Positions 19,260 through 27,621 of a DNA stretch of 52,613 nt are shown here, one piece after another (position 1 is the first letter of the stretch; the number at the start of each line of letters is the position of its first letter). The stretch covers positions 1-52,613 of the forward strand of contig VFZU01000031.1 of assembly GCA_016870995.1 (NCBI GenBank), written 5' to 3'. The notes under the pieces are model-generated. The model was given only the letters and a program-made list of their open reading frames with translations. It ran no database searches and was not told where the DNA came from. The stretch comes from Acidobacteriota bacterium. Lineage in GTDB: Bacteria > Acidobacteriota > Terriglobia > Bryobacterales > Bryobacteraceae. The position numbers and the translations under genes are program-made.

Positions 19260-20432
19260 ATGAGTCGCATTTCGCTCGTCGAGGTTCACGTCTTCCAATT
19301 CGATGCTCCCCATCTTGGCTCAGCCGGTGGGGAGGCCGTTGGCGCCCTGGGCTGTAAACGTGACGCGGTGACTCGCCTCACCAAGTACGCCGTCGTGATC
19401 GCCACCTCTAACGGACTGCGCGGTGAATATGTCACTCATTGGGTTGCCTCTTCCTCTGCTCTTGGCCAGACGCTGATGCTTGCGCCGTACCTGATCGGTC
19501 GCGAAGCCGAGCAGCGCGAGATTCTCTATGACGATCTCAAGCGCGAAGCCCGCCAGTTTGATCATATGGGCCATGGGCCTCTTGATATTGCGCTCTGGGA
19601 CCTGGCTGGCAAGAAGTACAATGCGTCAGTTTCAGAACTGCTCGGCGGCTACCGCCAGCGCCTTCCGGCTTACGCTTCGACTTACATGAGCGACCGCAAC
19701 GGCGTTCTTTCGAGCAAGGAAGCTCACGGGGAGTTCGCCTTGCACTGCCGCTCGCTGGGCTACCGCGCTTACAAGATCCACGGCTGGAACGAGGGCGATA
19801 AACGGGAAGAGGCCGCCAACGTGCTGCATGTGCGTGAGGTTGTCGGCGACACCATGGAACTGATGATTGATCCCGCCTGCCAGCTCCGTACCTTTGCCGA
19901 TGCGCTCTACGTTGGTCGCGCGTGCGATGAAGCCAGCTACTTCTGGTACGAGGATCCTTTCCGTGACTCTGGAGTTTCCGCCCATGCCCACCGCAAGTTG
20001 CGCCAGATGATTCGCACTCCTCTGCTGCAAACCGAGCATGTCCGCGGCCTTGAACCCAAAGCCGATTTCCTCGCCGCCGAAGCCACCGATTTCCTCCGCG
20101 CCGATCCCGAGTACGACATGGGCATCACCGGTTGTATGAAGATCGCACATCTGGCCGAATCCTTCGGGCTCGATTGCGAAATCCATGCCTCTGGCCCCGC
20201 GCATCGCCACGCGATGGCCGCCATCCGCAACACGAACTACTACGAGGTCGCCCTGGTTGGACCCGGGACGCCGAACGCGATCCCACCGGTTTACCTGTGC
20301 GGCTACTCGGACTCACTCGAAGCGGTTGGCACGGACGGCTGTTTCCCCGTTCCTACCGGCCCGGGCCTCGGCGTGACGCACGACTGGGATTTCATCGCGC
20401 GCAATCGCATTGCGCTGCACCGGTTCGATTGA
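19260..20432 (+). CDS. Enolase-superfamily (mandelate racemase/muconate lactonizing) enzyme
   Basis: A 390-residue two-domain protein. The capping domain is N-terminal. The barrel carries candidate metal ligands Asp204 (MIDPAC), Glu231 (YEDPF) and Glu259 (QTEHV). Lys172 (YKIHGW) is the second-strand base position, and His309 lies in CEIHASGPAHRH. The pattern fits sugar-acid dehydratases or racemases, and the exact substrate cannot be read from sequence. Its coding strand is C-rich in third positions, whereas neighbouring + strand genes are G/T-rich, so the gene may be a recent arrival. It ends 7 bp from the convergent acetyltransferase. GAAGAG precedes the ATG. Confidence 0.88.
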   Translation: MSRISLVEVHVFQFDAPHLGSAGGEAVGALGCKRDAVTRLTKYAVVIATSNGLRGEYVTHWVASSSALGQTLMLAPYLIGREAEQREILYDDLKREARQFDHMGHGPLDIALWDLAGKKYNASVSELLGGYRQRLPAYASTYMSDRNGVLSSKEAHGEFALHCRSLGYRAYKIHGWNEGDKREEAANVLHVREVVGDTMELMIDPACQLRTFADALYVGRACDEASYFWYEDPFRDSGVSAHAHRKLRQMIRTPLLQTEHVRGLEPKADFLAAEATDFLRADPEYDMGITGCMKIAHLAESFGLDCEIHASGPAHRHAMAAIRNTNYYEVALVGPGTPNAIPPVYLCGYSDSLEAVGTDGCFPVPTGPGLGVTHDWDFIARNRIALHRFD

Positions 20433-20439
20433 TTCAACG

Positions 20440-20862
20440 CTAGTTGAACGTGAAGATCGTGACGTGGGCGGGTTCGCCATCGATGTGGTGGTAGAAATCA
20501 AGGGCGTGTGAGTCTTCATTGTCGGCGGCGACGAAGACGGTTCTGCGGTGGGCCAGCGTGCGGAGGATCTGATCGAGTTGAGAGCCGATGCCGCGGCGTT
20601 GGTGCGAGGGGAGAACTGCGATGTCGTAGAGAAAGACCTCTTCGACAGGTAGGCGTGTGAGCGGGAGGGTGTGGGCGGTGAGACTGCCGACGATCTGGTT
20701 GTTGTCGAAGGCGGCGAGGGCCCAGAAGGAATCGTTGGTGAGGAGATTCTGGATGTAGTCTGCGGGAAGGGGCTCGCTCGGTTCTTCAAAGACCGATGCC
20801 ATGACGGTGAAGAGCTTGGCGGCGATGGAGGTGTCGTTGGCTGTGAGGCGGCGGATTTCCAT
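20440..20862 (-). CDS. GNAT family N-acetyltransferase
   Basis: A 140-residue acetyltransferase. The acetyl-CoA signature is in VFLYDIAVLPSHQRRGIGSQLDQIL (the QRRGIGS loop binds the pyrophosphate), followed by RTVFVAADNEDSHALDFYHHIDG, as in AAC(3)-I-like or general GNATs. Substrate unknown. It is the last gene of the long minus-strand operon, 2 bp after the NHL-repeat gene. Confidence 0.88.
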   Translation of the reverse strand: MEIRRLTANDTSIAAKLFTVMASVFEEPSEPLPADYIQNLLTNDSFWALAAFDNNQIVGSLTAHTLPLTRLPVEEVFLYDIAVLPSHQRRGIGSQLDQILRTLAHRRTVFVAADNEDSHALDFYHHIDGEPAHVTIFTFN

Positions 20863-20864
20863 GG

Positions 20865-23369
20865 CTAGTTGAGGATGACGGTAAGGGGCGGCGAGGTGAT
20901 TTCGTTTGCGGTGATGCGGACCTGATGGGGGCCGGGGGTGATGCCTTCCGGCAGGCGGAGGTTGATTTGATAGAGGCCGCCGATCTGGCCGGGAGCGCCA
21001 CCGGAGTATTCGACGGTGGCTTCTTTGCCGTCGATGGTGGCGGTGACGGCGTTTGTGGTGGTGTGTAGTTGTGTTGTCGAGAGGAAGTCGCCCAGGGCGG
21101 GGTTGGTGGAGATGGCACCGAGGCCTGTGGCGTACAGGATGAGGCGGTCTTTGTCGGGTTGGGCGGTGGCGTTGAAGAGGCCTGGAGTGGTGGGTTGGTA
21201 GCGGACGGTGAAGGGTTGAATGAGAGTGAGGCCCTGCCAGGTGAAGTAGAGCTGGAAGGTGCCGGTGGTTGAATTGGGGGCGGCGACGGTGACCTGCGTG
21301 TCGTTTGAAAAGATCACGGGAAGCGTGGTGCCGGTGAGAGTGGCCTGGGGGATCGCACCTGAGAAATTGCCGAGAATGATAGCGGGGTAAGGGGCGGCCT
21401 GACCGCCTGCGCGAAGGACGCCATCGAGGATGAAACTCTGGCCCTCAGCGGGGCCGAGGCCGGAGCCGAAGAGTGTCAGAAGAGAGCGGGGCGAATAGGT
21501 GTTGGGGTAAGTGAAGGTGGCGGCGTTGGTGACGGCGTTGACGCGGGGTTGGGGTTGCCAGGAGCAGGCGTTGGGGTTTTCGAGTCGATAGAAGCCGCCG
21601 TCGGTGAAGTGGACGAAGACCTGGTTGTTGCCGGTGGTGATGAAGTCCGGGGTGAGGACGGTTTCGAGGTATTCGATGTTGCCCGGTTGGCCGCGGAAGA
21701 TGCGGGTCGCGGCATTGAAGTAGTTGCCGGATGTGGAAGTGATGGGGAGTAAGCGGAGGTTGCCGAAGGGGGTTGCTGCGGTGGGGGAAAGGCGGAGGAT
21801 GCTGCGGAAGTTGGCGCCGTTGCCCGCGATAGCAATGGCGGTGCCGTCCTCGAGGCGGTTGAGCGCGGCGAGGCCCGGGATGGTGAGTTCTGTAATGGTA
21901 GAGGTGGCCTTGTTGAAGACGGCGAGATTGACCGTAAGGACGCCGCCGGGAGGTGTGGCGGCGGCGGAGTTCCAGTAGATGTTGCCGGCTTGATCGGTAG
22001 TGATGCGCTGCAGAGTTGAGAAGCCACCGAGGGGAGCGAAGATGACTTCATTGCCGTCGGCGGTTTTGAGGACGCTGACTTTACCGGCTGTGTCGACGAT
22101 CAGAATGCGGCGACGGTTGGTATCGGCAAAGATGATGCGGCCTTCGTTGTCGATGGTGAAGGTCTGGATGCCGAACAGGGAGAGGGCGGTGGCAGTCTTG
22201 CCGTCGGCGTCGCCGATGTCGTCGCCGCCGCCGACGACGAAGCGGGGCTGCTGGCCGGGGCGGGTTTCGAGGATCCCGGTTTTGTTGCCGAGGGTGGCTG
22301 AGTAGAGAAGGGAGTTGTTGCGTGGGTAGTAGATGCCGAAGGGCGGGGCCTGGCCGTCGACGGTGTTCGCCACGGGTGCGCCCGCGATAACGGTTTGAAA
22401 ACGGTTCGAGATGCGGACGAGAGGATTGCGTTGATCGGGGCGCGCGTTGCCTTCGAAGTAGAGATCGCCGTTGATTGCAACGGCGCGGGGCGTGCCGGTG
22501 AAGGGAGGATAGGGGGCTGCGCCGAGTTCGATGTTGCCGTCGGCGCGGAGGGGGAAGACGCGGTTGGTTGTGGATGCGGCCGGGGTGCCGTTGGCGAGCA
22601 GGAGGATCGAGATGGCGGTGTCAAAGTTGGAGTTGACGGTGTCGATGATGCCGTCGGGCGTGATGAGGCGGATGTGGCGGCCACCGAGATCGCGAAGCCA
22701 GATGTTGCCGTTGGGGAAGGGGATGACCTGGCGGGGGTTGGAGAGGGAGGCTTCTGTGGCGGGGCCTTCGTCGCCGGTGAGGCCAGTGGTGGCAGCGGGG
22801 CGAGTGGAGCCGGCGATGGTGCGGAGCGTGCCGTCAGGGGAGAGTTTGCGGAGTCGATTGAAGCCGTCGATGATGAGGAGACTGCCTGCAGAGTCGAAGG
22901 CCGTATTGACAATGCCGCCGAGGTTGATTTGGGTGGCGGGGCCGGACTCGCCGTTGAAGCCGGGCCGACCAGTGCCGGCGACGGTTTTGATTTCGTTATT
23001 CGCAATGATGAAGATGCGACCGAGGGCGACGAAGTGGAGGGTGCCATCGGGGGAGAAGAGAATTTGCGAGACGGCTGGGAGAGCCTGATCGGCGGGGCCG
23101 TCGGTGAGGGTGGTAGCACGTGTGCCGTTACCGGCGAGAGTGATCATGCGGCCGTTTGGAGTGATGCGGCGGATGCGGGAGGCGGTGTCGAGGAAGTGAG
23201 GGACTTGCGAGGGTGAGAGGCCGAAGACGGTGGTTTGGAAGGTTTGGGATTCGGTGGCGCGCTCGCCTTCTTCGATACGAAGAGGAGGTTGAGCGGGAGA
23301 TAGGACAGTAAAGCGGCAGTCTTGGGCGAGGAGGCTCGAAACCAGAGCCGTAAGCAACAACGAACGCAT
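20865..23369 (-). CDS. Secreted NHL-repeat protein with TIGR03437 C-terminal module
   Basis: An 834-residue protein with a Sec signal (MRSLLLTALVSSLLAQ). Residues about 40-600 hold NHL/SMP-type propeller repeats with recurring phrases such as GTGRPGFNGESGPATQINL, FDSAGSLLIIDGFNRLRKL and GRIIFADTNRRRILIVD. Residues about 610-834 are the Solibacter C-terminal module (NAATFTYPNTYSPRSLLTLFG; RLILYATGLGAI; GLYQINLRLPEGI). It is probably an extracellular or surface-attached propeller protein binding a polymer or peptide. It is 24 bp after the dehydrogenase gene, so likely part of the same transcript. Confidence 0.87.
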   Translation of the reverse strand: MRSLLLTALVSSLLAQDCRFTVLSPAQPPLRIEEGERATESQTFQTTVFGLSPSQVPHFLDTASRIRRITPNGRMITLAGNGTRATTLTDGPADQALPAVSQILFSPDGTLHFVALGRIFIIANNEIKTVAGTGRPGFNGESGPATQINLGGIVNTAFDSAGSLLIIDGFNRLRKLSPDGTLRTIAGSTRPAATTGLTGDEGPATEASLSNPRQVIPFPNGNIWLRDLGGRHIRLITPDGIIDTVNSNFDTAISILLLANGTPAASTTNRVFPLRADGNIELGAAPYPPFTGTPRAVAINGDLYFEGNARPDQRNPLVRISNRFQTVIAGAPVANTVDGQAPPFGIYYPRNNSLLYSATLGNKTGILETRPGQQPRFVVGGGDDIGDADGKTATALSLFGIQTFTIDNEGRIIFADTNRRRILIVDTAGKVSVLKTADGNEVIFAPLGGFSTLQRITTDQAGNIYWNSAAATPPGGVLTVNLAVFNKATSTITELTIPGLAALNRLEDGTAIAIAGNGANFRSILRLSPTAATPFGNLRLLPITSTSGNYFNAATRIFRGQPGNIEYLETVLTPDFITTGNNQVFVHFTDGGFYRLENPNACSWQPQPRVNAVTNAATFTYPNTYSPRSLLTLFGSGLGPAEGQSFILDGVLRAGGQAAPYPAIILGNFSGAIPQATLTGTTLPVIFSNDTQVTVAAPNSTTGTFQLYFTWQGLTLIQPFTVRYQPTTPGLFNATAQPDKDRLILYATGLGAISTNPALGDFLSTTQLHTTTNAVTATIDGKEATVEYSGGAPGQIGGLYQINLRLPEGITPGPHQVRITANEITSPPLTVILN

Positions 23370-23393
23370 GAGCCTTCTGATTATATTTCGAAG

Positions 23394-24485
23394 CTAGCTC
23401 TGGATGAGAGATTTGAGAGGCACTGGATAGAGGGGTTGGCGGACGGAGTCTGAAGGCCAGCCGTAAAGCTGCTCAAGGATGGGGCCACAGATGCGGCCCT
23501 GGCAGGGGCCCATGCCGCAGCGGGTTTGGAGCTTGGCTTCGCGCATGGAGGAGCACTGGGTGGTTCTTGAGAATGGGATGTCTTCGCAGCGGCAGAGGAT
23601 GGTGTCGGGCTGGGCGAGTTGCTTGAGTTCGTCGCGGAGCTTGAAGGTGCGGGTGAGGAGTTTGACAAAATCCTGATGGTTGCCGAGGGTGGCAGTGCCG
23701 GCGCCAGCGGCTTCCCCTTCTGCTTCGGCCTTTTCAAGGCCGCCGATGCCGGTGAGTTCGCCGACGGCGTAGATGCCTTGCACCGAGGTTTGCTGATGGC
23801 GGTTGACTTTGACGAAGCCGTTTTCGATTTTGCAGTTGGCGAGGCGGGCGAGCTCCAGGTTGGGCAGGAGACCGAAGGCGCAGGCGAGATAGTTGCAGGG
23901 GTAAGTCTTGCCGTTCGACATCAAGACTTCGCCAGGCTTGGCTTCGATGGGCCAGAGGTTCGGGGTGTAGTTGATGTTGAAGAGTTGCAGAGCCTGCGTG
24001 AGTTTGGAAGGCCAGCGGAGGAGTTGCGAGCCGAAATGCAGAAGGCTGGACCAGGGGGCTTGTTCGGCGATGAGGGTAATGTCAGCACCGGCTTTTTTGA
24101 GGTTGCTGGCGACGGCGAGGAGGAGTGGGCCTGAGCCGGCGATGACTACAGACTTACCTTGGACGTTGAGGCCTTGCTTGGCCATGGCCTGGAGGCCGCC
24201 CGCGCCGAGGACGTGAGGCAGAGTCCAGCCGGGGAAGGGCAGGAAGAGTTCGCGGGCACCGGTGGCGAGGATGATCTGGGTGGCGGAGAAGTTGAGGTCT
24301 GTGATCTGGGTGCTGAAGCGGCGGTCGACGCCTTTGAGTTCGATGCCATCTCGGCCACGCCAGATTTGGCCACCGGGACCGTGATTGTCATCGATGATGA
24401 GCGTTTGTTTGCCGGCATGTTTTGCGGCGCGAGCCGCAGCAAGGCCAGCCGGGCCAGCGCCGATGATGATCGCGTCATATCGCAT
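23394..24485 (-). CDS. D-hydroxyproline dehydrogenase alpha-like FAD oxidoreductase with BFD-type 2Fe-2S domain
   Basis: A 363-residue flavoprotein. The first dinucleotide motif is IIIGAGPAGLAAARAAK (residues 6-22) and the second is VVIAGSGPLLLAVASNL. The C-terminus has a BFD-like 2Fe-2S site, LCRCEDIPFS followed by TRCGMGPCQGRICG. This matches the HcnB/SoxA-like subunit of heteromeric amino-acid dehydrogenases that pair with a DadA-like subunit and a small ferredoxin-like subunit. All three are adjacent here. With the neighbouring epimerase and lyase, D-hydroxyproline (cis-4-hydroxy-D-proline) is the best substrate guess, with proline or an opine as alternatives. The start overlaps the 2Fe-2S gene by 11 bp. 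Confidence 0.85.
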   Translation of the reverse strand: MRYDAIIIGAGPAGLAAARAAKHAGKQTLIIDDNHGPGGQIWRGRDGIELKGVDRRFSTQITDLNFSATQIILATGARELFLPFPGWTLPHVLGAGGLQAMAKQGLNVQGKSVVIAGSGPLLLAVASNLKKAGADITLIAEQAPWSSLLHFGSQLLRWPSKLTQALQLFNINYTPNLWPIEAKPGEVLMSNGKTYPCNYLACAFGLLPNLELARLANCKIENGFVKVNRHQQTSVQGIYAVGELTGIGGLEKAEAEGEAAGAGTATLGNHQDFVKLLTRTFKLRDELKQLAQPDTILCRCEDIPFSRTTQCSSMREAKLQTRCGMGPCQGRICGPILEQLYGWPSDSVRQPLYPVPLKSLIQS

Positions 24486-24714
24486 CGGTAGAGACCTCCA
24501 TGCCTTCGCGGACTTCCACCTGGCAGCCGCGCTGGTAGGCGATGCCGTCGATGGTGACTCTACATTCGAAACAGATGCCCATGCCGCAGAGAGGATTGCG
24601 GGGCTGGCCGGAGACGCTGGTGCGCGAGGTGATGCCGAGATTCATCAGTGCGGCAGCGACGGTTGTCTTCTCGTCGGCCTGATGCGGCGTGCCGTTGATG
24701 ACTATGTGCGGCAT
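24475..24714 (-). CDS. Small (2Fe-2S)-binding subunit of the dehydrogenase (gamma-like)
   Basis: A 79-residue ferredoxin-fold protein. The cysteines of a plant-type 2Fe-2S cluster are in RNPLCGMGICFECRVTIDG, with a later Cys in GCQVEV. In opine, sarcosine and D-hydroxyproline dehydrogenases such a subunit passes electrons from the catalytic flavin to the second FAD subunit. It overlaps the upstream DadA-like gene by 13 bp and the downstream gene by 11 bp, indicating tight translational coupling and fixed stoichiometry. Confidence 0.87.
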   Translation of the reverse strand: MPHIVINGTPHQADEKTTVAAALMNLGITSRTSVSGQPRNPLCGMGICFECRVTIDGIAYQRGCQVEVREGMEVSTDAI

Positions 24715-25799
24715 TGGGGGAAACGCTCCGGGAGATATGGCGTGGGGTCGATGGGTGCCTTTGTCTTTGCGATCAAATGAGTGAGGAGTTCGGCGGTGGC
24801 CATGGCGGTGGTGATGCCGAGACCCTCGTGGCCGGTGGCGAGCCAGGTGCGGTCCGCGTTACGGTAGCGACCGACAAGAGGAAGCTTGTCGGTAGTGGCG
24901 GCGCGGAAGCCAGTCCAGGTGCGGATGATGCTCATGTTGAGAATGTTGGGGAGATATTGTGCGGCGCGGGCGAGCATCTTCGAGATCATGTGCGGCTCGA
25001 CCGCGCTGTGATCGGCTCCGAATTGGCGGGAACTGCCAATGAGGAGTTGGCCGGTTTTGCGAGGTTGGACGTTGAAGGCGACACTTTCTGTGGAATCCCC
25101 ATGGGCACTCTTTAGGTAACCGAGTTCAATGAGTTGGTGGCGGACCTGGCCGGGGTAGCGATCGGTGATGGCGAGATGGCCTTTGCGCGGCTTCACAGGG
25201 ATTGTCGAAAAGAGTTGGGTGACGTAATGGCCGCTGGCGATGATGAGATTGGCGGCTTTGTGTTGTTCGCCGATGGCCAGAGTGACTTTGCCGTCGTCGA
25301 TAGTTTTTACGTCGGCCTGGATGATGTTGGCGCCCTGAGCGAGCCATGCGGCGGCGCAAGGGGCATAAATGACGCTGTCGTCTGGGACGAGAAAGCCACC
25401 GGCGAAGCCCTCACGGAGATGGGGCTCGGCATCGTAGAGGGTTTGTGCGCTGAGAAGCTGGGCGCTGACGTGGCGCGAATTGTAGTAGCTGAGCTTGGGG
25501 CTGACGGCGTTGAATTCCTGTTGATCGGCGGCCACCCAGAGGGTGCCTCGGCGCTCGAACTCGACGCTTGAGGGAAGCTCAGGGACGAGTTGATCCCACA
25601 GGTCGCGGGAGCGTTTGGTGAGAGCGAACTGGGCTTCGCTGTCGTCCATGACGACGATGTGGCCCATGCCTGCGGCGGTTGCTCCGCCGCCGATGAGTTC
25701 GCGCTCGATGATGGTGACCTTGAGGCCTTGTTTGAGGAAAGCGCGGGCGCAGGCAGCGCCGACGATGCCGCCGCCGAGGATGAGCACATCAGAGGTCAA
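24702..25799 (-). CDS. DadA-like FAD-dependent D-amino acid/hydroxyproline dehydrogenase, catalytic subunit
   Basis: A 365-residue DAO-fold flavoprotein. Its start is a TTG fused to the epimerase stop (TTGA). VLILGGGIVGAACARAFLKQG at the N-terminus binds FAD (GxGxxG), and the C-terminal RTWTGFRAATTDKLPLVGRY followed by GHEGLGITTAMATAELL is typical of DadA/glycine oxidase relatives. It is the likely site of oxidation of cis-4-hydroxy-D-proline to 1-pyrroline-4-hydroxy-2-carboxylate, with electrons leaving through the two accessory subunits. Assignment rests on operon context; the fold alone would only say D-amino acid dehydrogenase. Confidence 0.85.
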   Translation of the reverse strand: MTSDVLILGGGIVGAACARAFLKQGLKVTIIERELIGGGATAAGMGHIVVMDDSEAQFALTKRSRDLWDQLVPELPSSVEFERRGTLWVAADQQEFNAVSPKLSYYNSRHVSAQLLSAQTLYDAEPHLREGFAGGFLVPDDSVIYAPCAAAWLAQGANIIQADVKTIDDGKVTLAIGEQHKAANLIIASGHYVTQLFSTIPVKPRKGHLAITDRYPGQVRHQLIELGYLKSAHGDSTESVAFNVQPRKTGQLLIGSSRQFGADHSAVEPHMISKMLARAAQYLPNILNMSIIRTWTGFRAATTDKLPLVGRYRNADRTWLATGHEGLGITTAMATAELLTHLIAKTKAPIDPTPYLPERFPQCRT

Positions 25800-26728
25800 C
25801 CGCGAATCCCCCAGCAGAATGGATCGCGGGGATCGAGCACGAGGAAGGCCTCAGAGTTGACCCAGGCGCGGCCGGAAATGGCGGGGACAATTTGATTGCC
25901 TTGCTGTTTGTAGCTTGCGTCGAAATGGCTGCCCACAATGCTCTCCTGGCGCCAGAGGTCGCCTTCTTTCAGTTTGCCATCGGCGGCGAGGCAGGCGAGC
26001 TTGGCGCTGGTGCCTGTGCCGCAGGGAGACCGATCGTAGGCATTGCCGGGGCAGAGAACGAAGCTGCGGCTGTTGGCTGTGGGCGAGGGCGCGAAGATCT
26101 CGATGTGGTCGATCTCGGCGTTGTTTTCGCCAGTAATGTTGTTGTCGAGAAGCGCTTGCTTGATCCTGGTTGCGACCTGAGTCCAATGAGAGGCTTGTTT
26201 GACGTCGAGCTGGGTGGTGAGGCCATCGACGAGGAAGAACCAGTTGCCGCCCCAGGCGATGTCGCCCTGGATGAGGCCGAGGCCTTCGACTTCGATGGGG
26301 ACCTTTGCTTTGTAGCGATAGCTGGGGACGTTGTGGATCGTGACTTCGCCGGATTCGGCGAGTGTGGCAGTGATGACGCCGACGGGAGTTTCGATGCGTT
26401 GAGGGCCAGGCTTGATGAGGTTGAGGTAGTCGAGGGTGGCGACGACGCCGATGGCGCCGTGGCCGCACATGCCGAGATAGCCGACGTTGTTGAAGAAGAT
26501 AACGGCGGCGGTAGAGGTCGAATCGCAAGGGGGAACGAGCAAAGCGCCGACCATGACATCGCTGCCGCGGGGCTCCTTGACGACGGCGCTGCGGAAGCCA
26601 TCGTGGGATGTGCGGAAGATTTCGAGACGCTCTGCGATGGAGCCCTGACCGAGGTCAGGGCCTCCTTCGATGACGACTCTGGTGGGTTCGCCGCCAGTGT
26701 GAGAATCGATGACGCGGACGCGCTTCAC
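25796..26728 (-). CDS. lhpA: 4-hydroxyproline 2-epimerase (proline racemase family)
   Basis: A 310-residue cofactor-independent epimerase. Both catalytic cysteines of the two-base mechanism are present: Cys88 in GYLGMCGHGAIG and Cys236 in DRSPCGTGTSAKLA. The pair separates it from the trans-3-hydroxyproline dehydratase branch, which has Thr at one position. DSHTGGEPTRVV at the N-terminus is a family signature. It converts trans-4-hydroxy-L-proline to the cis-D form, the first step of bacterial hydroxyproline catabolism. Its GTG start is embedded in the lyase stop (GTGA). The following dehydrogenase and preceding lyase complete the next two steps. Confidence 0.9.
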   Translation of the reverse strand: MKRVRVIDSHTGGEPTRVVIEGGPDLGQGSIAERLEIFRTSHDGFRSAVVKEPRGSDVMVGALLVPPCDSTSTAAVIFFNNVGYLGMCGHGAIGVVATLDYLNLIKPGPQRIETPVGVITATLAESGEVTIHNVPSYRYKAKVPIEVEGLGLIQGDIAWGGNWFFLVDGLTTQLDVKQASHWTQVATRIKQALLDNNITGENNAEIDHIEIFAPSPTANSRSFVLCPGNAYDRSPCGTGTSAKLACLAADGKLKEGDLWRQESIVGSHFDASYKQQGNQIVPAISGRAWVNSEAFLVLDPRDPFCWGIRG

Positions 26729-27621
26729 AGCTTGGGCCTGGTGGCGAGAGCTTGGCGGATGATTTTGAGGACTTCTTCGCGTTCAGCGCCTTCGACCTTG
26801 AGCCGGGGCGCGCGGGTGACTTCGCTGCCGAGGCCGACTTCGGCCATACACATCTTGATGTATTGGACGAGCTTGATTTTCGTGTCGAGGTGGAGGAGGG
26901 GCGTGTACCAGCGGTAGAGCTCGAGGGCTTCGTTCCAGCGGCGCGCTTTGCAGTGTTCCCAGAGGACGCGGTTTTCGTCAGGGAAGGCGTTGACGAGGCC
27001 GGAGACCCAACCAACGGCACCGAGCATGGCGGACTCGAGGACGAGATCGTCGACGCCAGAGAAGAGGATGTAGCGATCGCCGACCGTGTTGACGAGGTCA
27101 GTGATGCGGCGAGGGTCGCCGGAAGATTCTTTGATGGAGACGAGGGTGGGCTGGTCGGCAAGTTCGACGAAGCAATCGGGCGTGAGGTCGACAAAGTAGC
27201 TGGGGGGATTGTTGTAGACCATAATGGGCAGGCTGCTTGAATTGGCAACGGCGCGGAAGTGGGCGATGGCTTCCCGACGGTCGGCCTTATAGATCATGGC
27301 GGGGAGGACCATCATGCCGTCGATGCCGATCTTTTCGCAGTCGCGAGCGAACTGGCATGCTGTGCGAGTGGTGTTCTCTGCATTGCCCGAGAGCAGCGGG
27401 ATGCGGCCGTTGACGACGGGCTTGAGCTCTTTGAGGACGCTGAGTTTTTCTTCGTAGGAGAGAGCCGTGTTCTCACCGACGCTGCCGAGGAGGATGACGC
27501 CGTGGATGCCGGCGGCGATCATCTTCTCAAGGTGAGCAGCCGTGGCGTCGAAGTCGATCGACTCGTCGCTGCGGAACTGCGTGGTGAGGGCGGGGAAGAC
27601 CCCGTGCCAGTTGACGTTCAT
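26725..27621 (-). CDS. DHDPS/NAL-family lyase, probable 1-pyrroline-4-hydroxy-2-carboxylate deaminase
   Basis: A 298-residue TIM-barrel enzyme. ATG 27621 is chosen because it forms TAATG with the upstream stop and has GGAG 8 nt upstream. The Schiff-base Lys164 is in TLVSIKESSGD, Tyr136 in IMVYNNPPSY, and GSVGENTALSYEEK is the substrate-carboxylate loop. In hydroxyproline clusters this family deaminates Pyr4H2C to alpha-ketoglutarate semialdehyde. Placement before the epimerase and dehydrogenase supports that role; on fold alone it could be a keto-sugar-acid aldolase or dehydratase. The semialdehyde dehydrogenase that should act next is not in the window. Confidence 0.85.
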   Translation of the reverse strand: MNVNWHGVFPALTTQFRSDESIDFDATAAHLEKMIAAGIHGVILLGSVGENTALSYEEKLSVLKELKPVVNGRIPLLSGNAENTTRTACQFARDCEKIGIDGMMVLPAMIYKADRREAIAHFRAVANSSSLPIMVYNNPPSYFVDLTPDCFVELADQPTLVSIKESSGDPRRITDLVNTVGDRYILFSGVDDLVLESAMLGAVGWVSGLVNAFPDENRVLWEHCKARRWNEALELYRWYTPLLHLDTKIKLVQYIKMCMAEVGLGSEVTRAPRLKVEGAEREEVLKIIRQALATRPKL

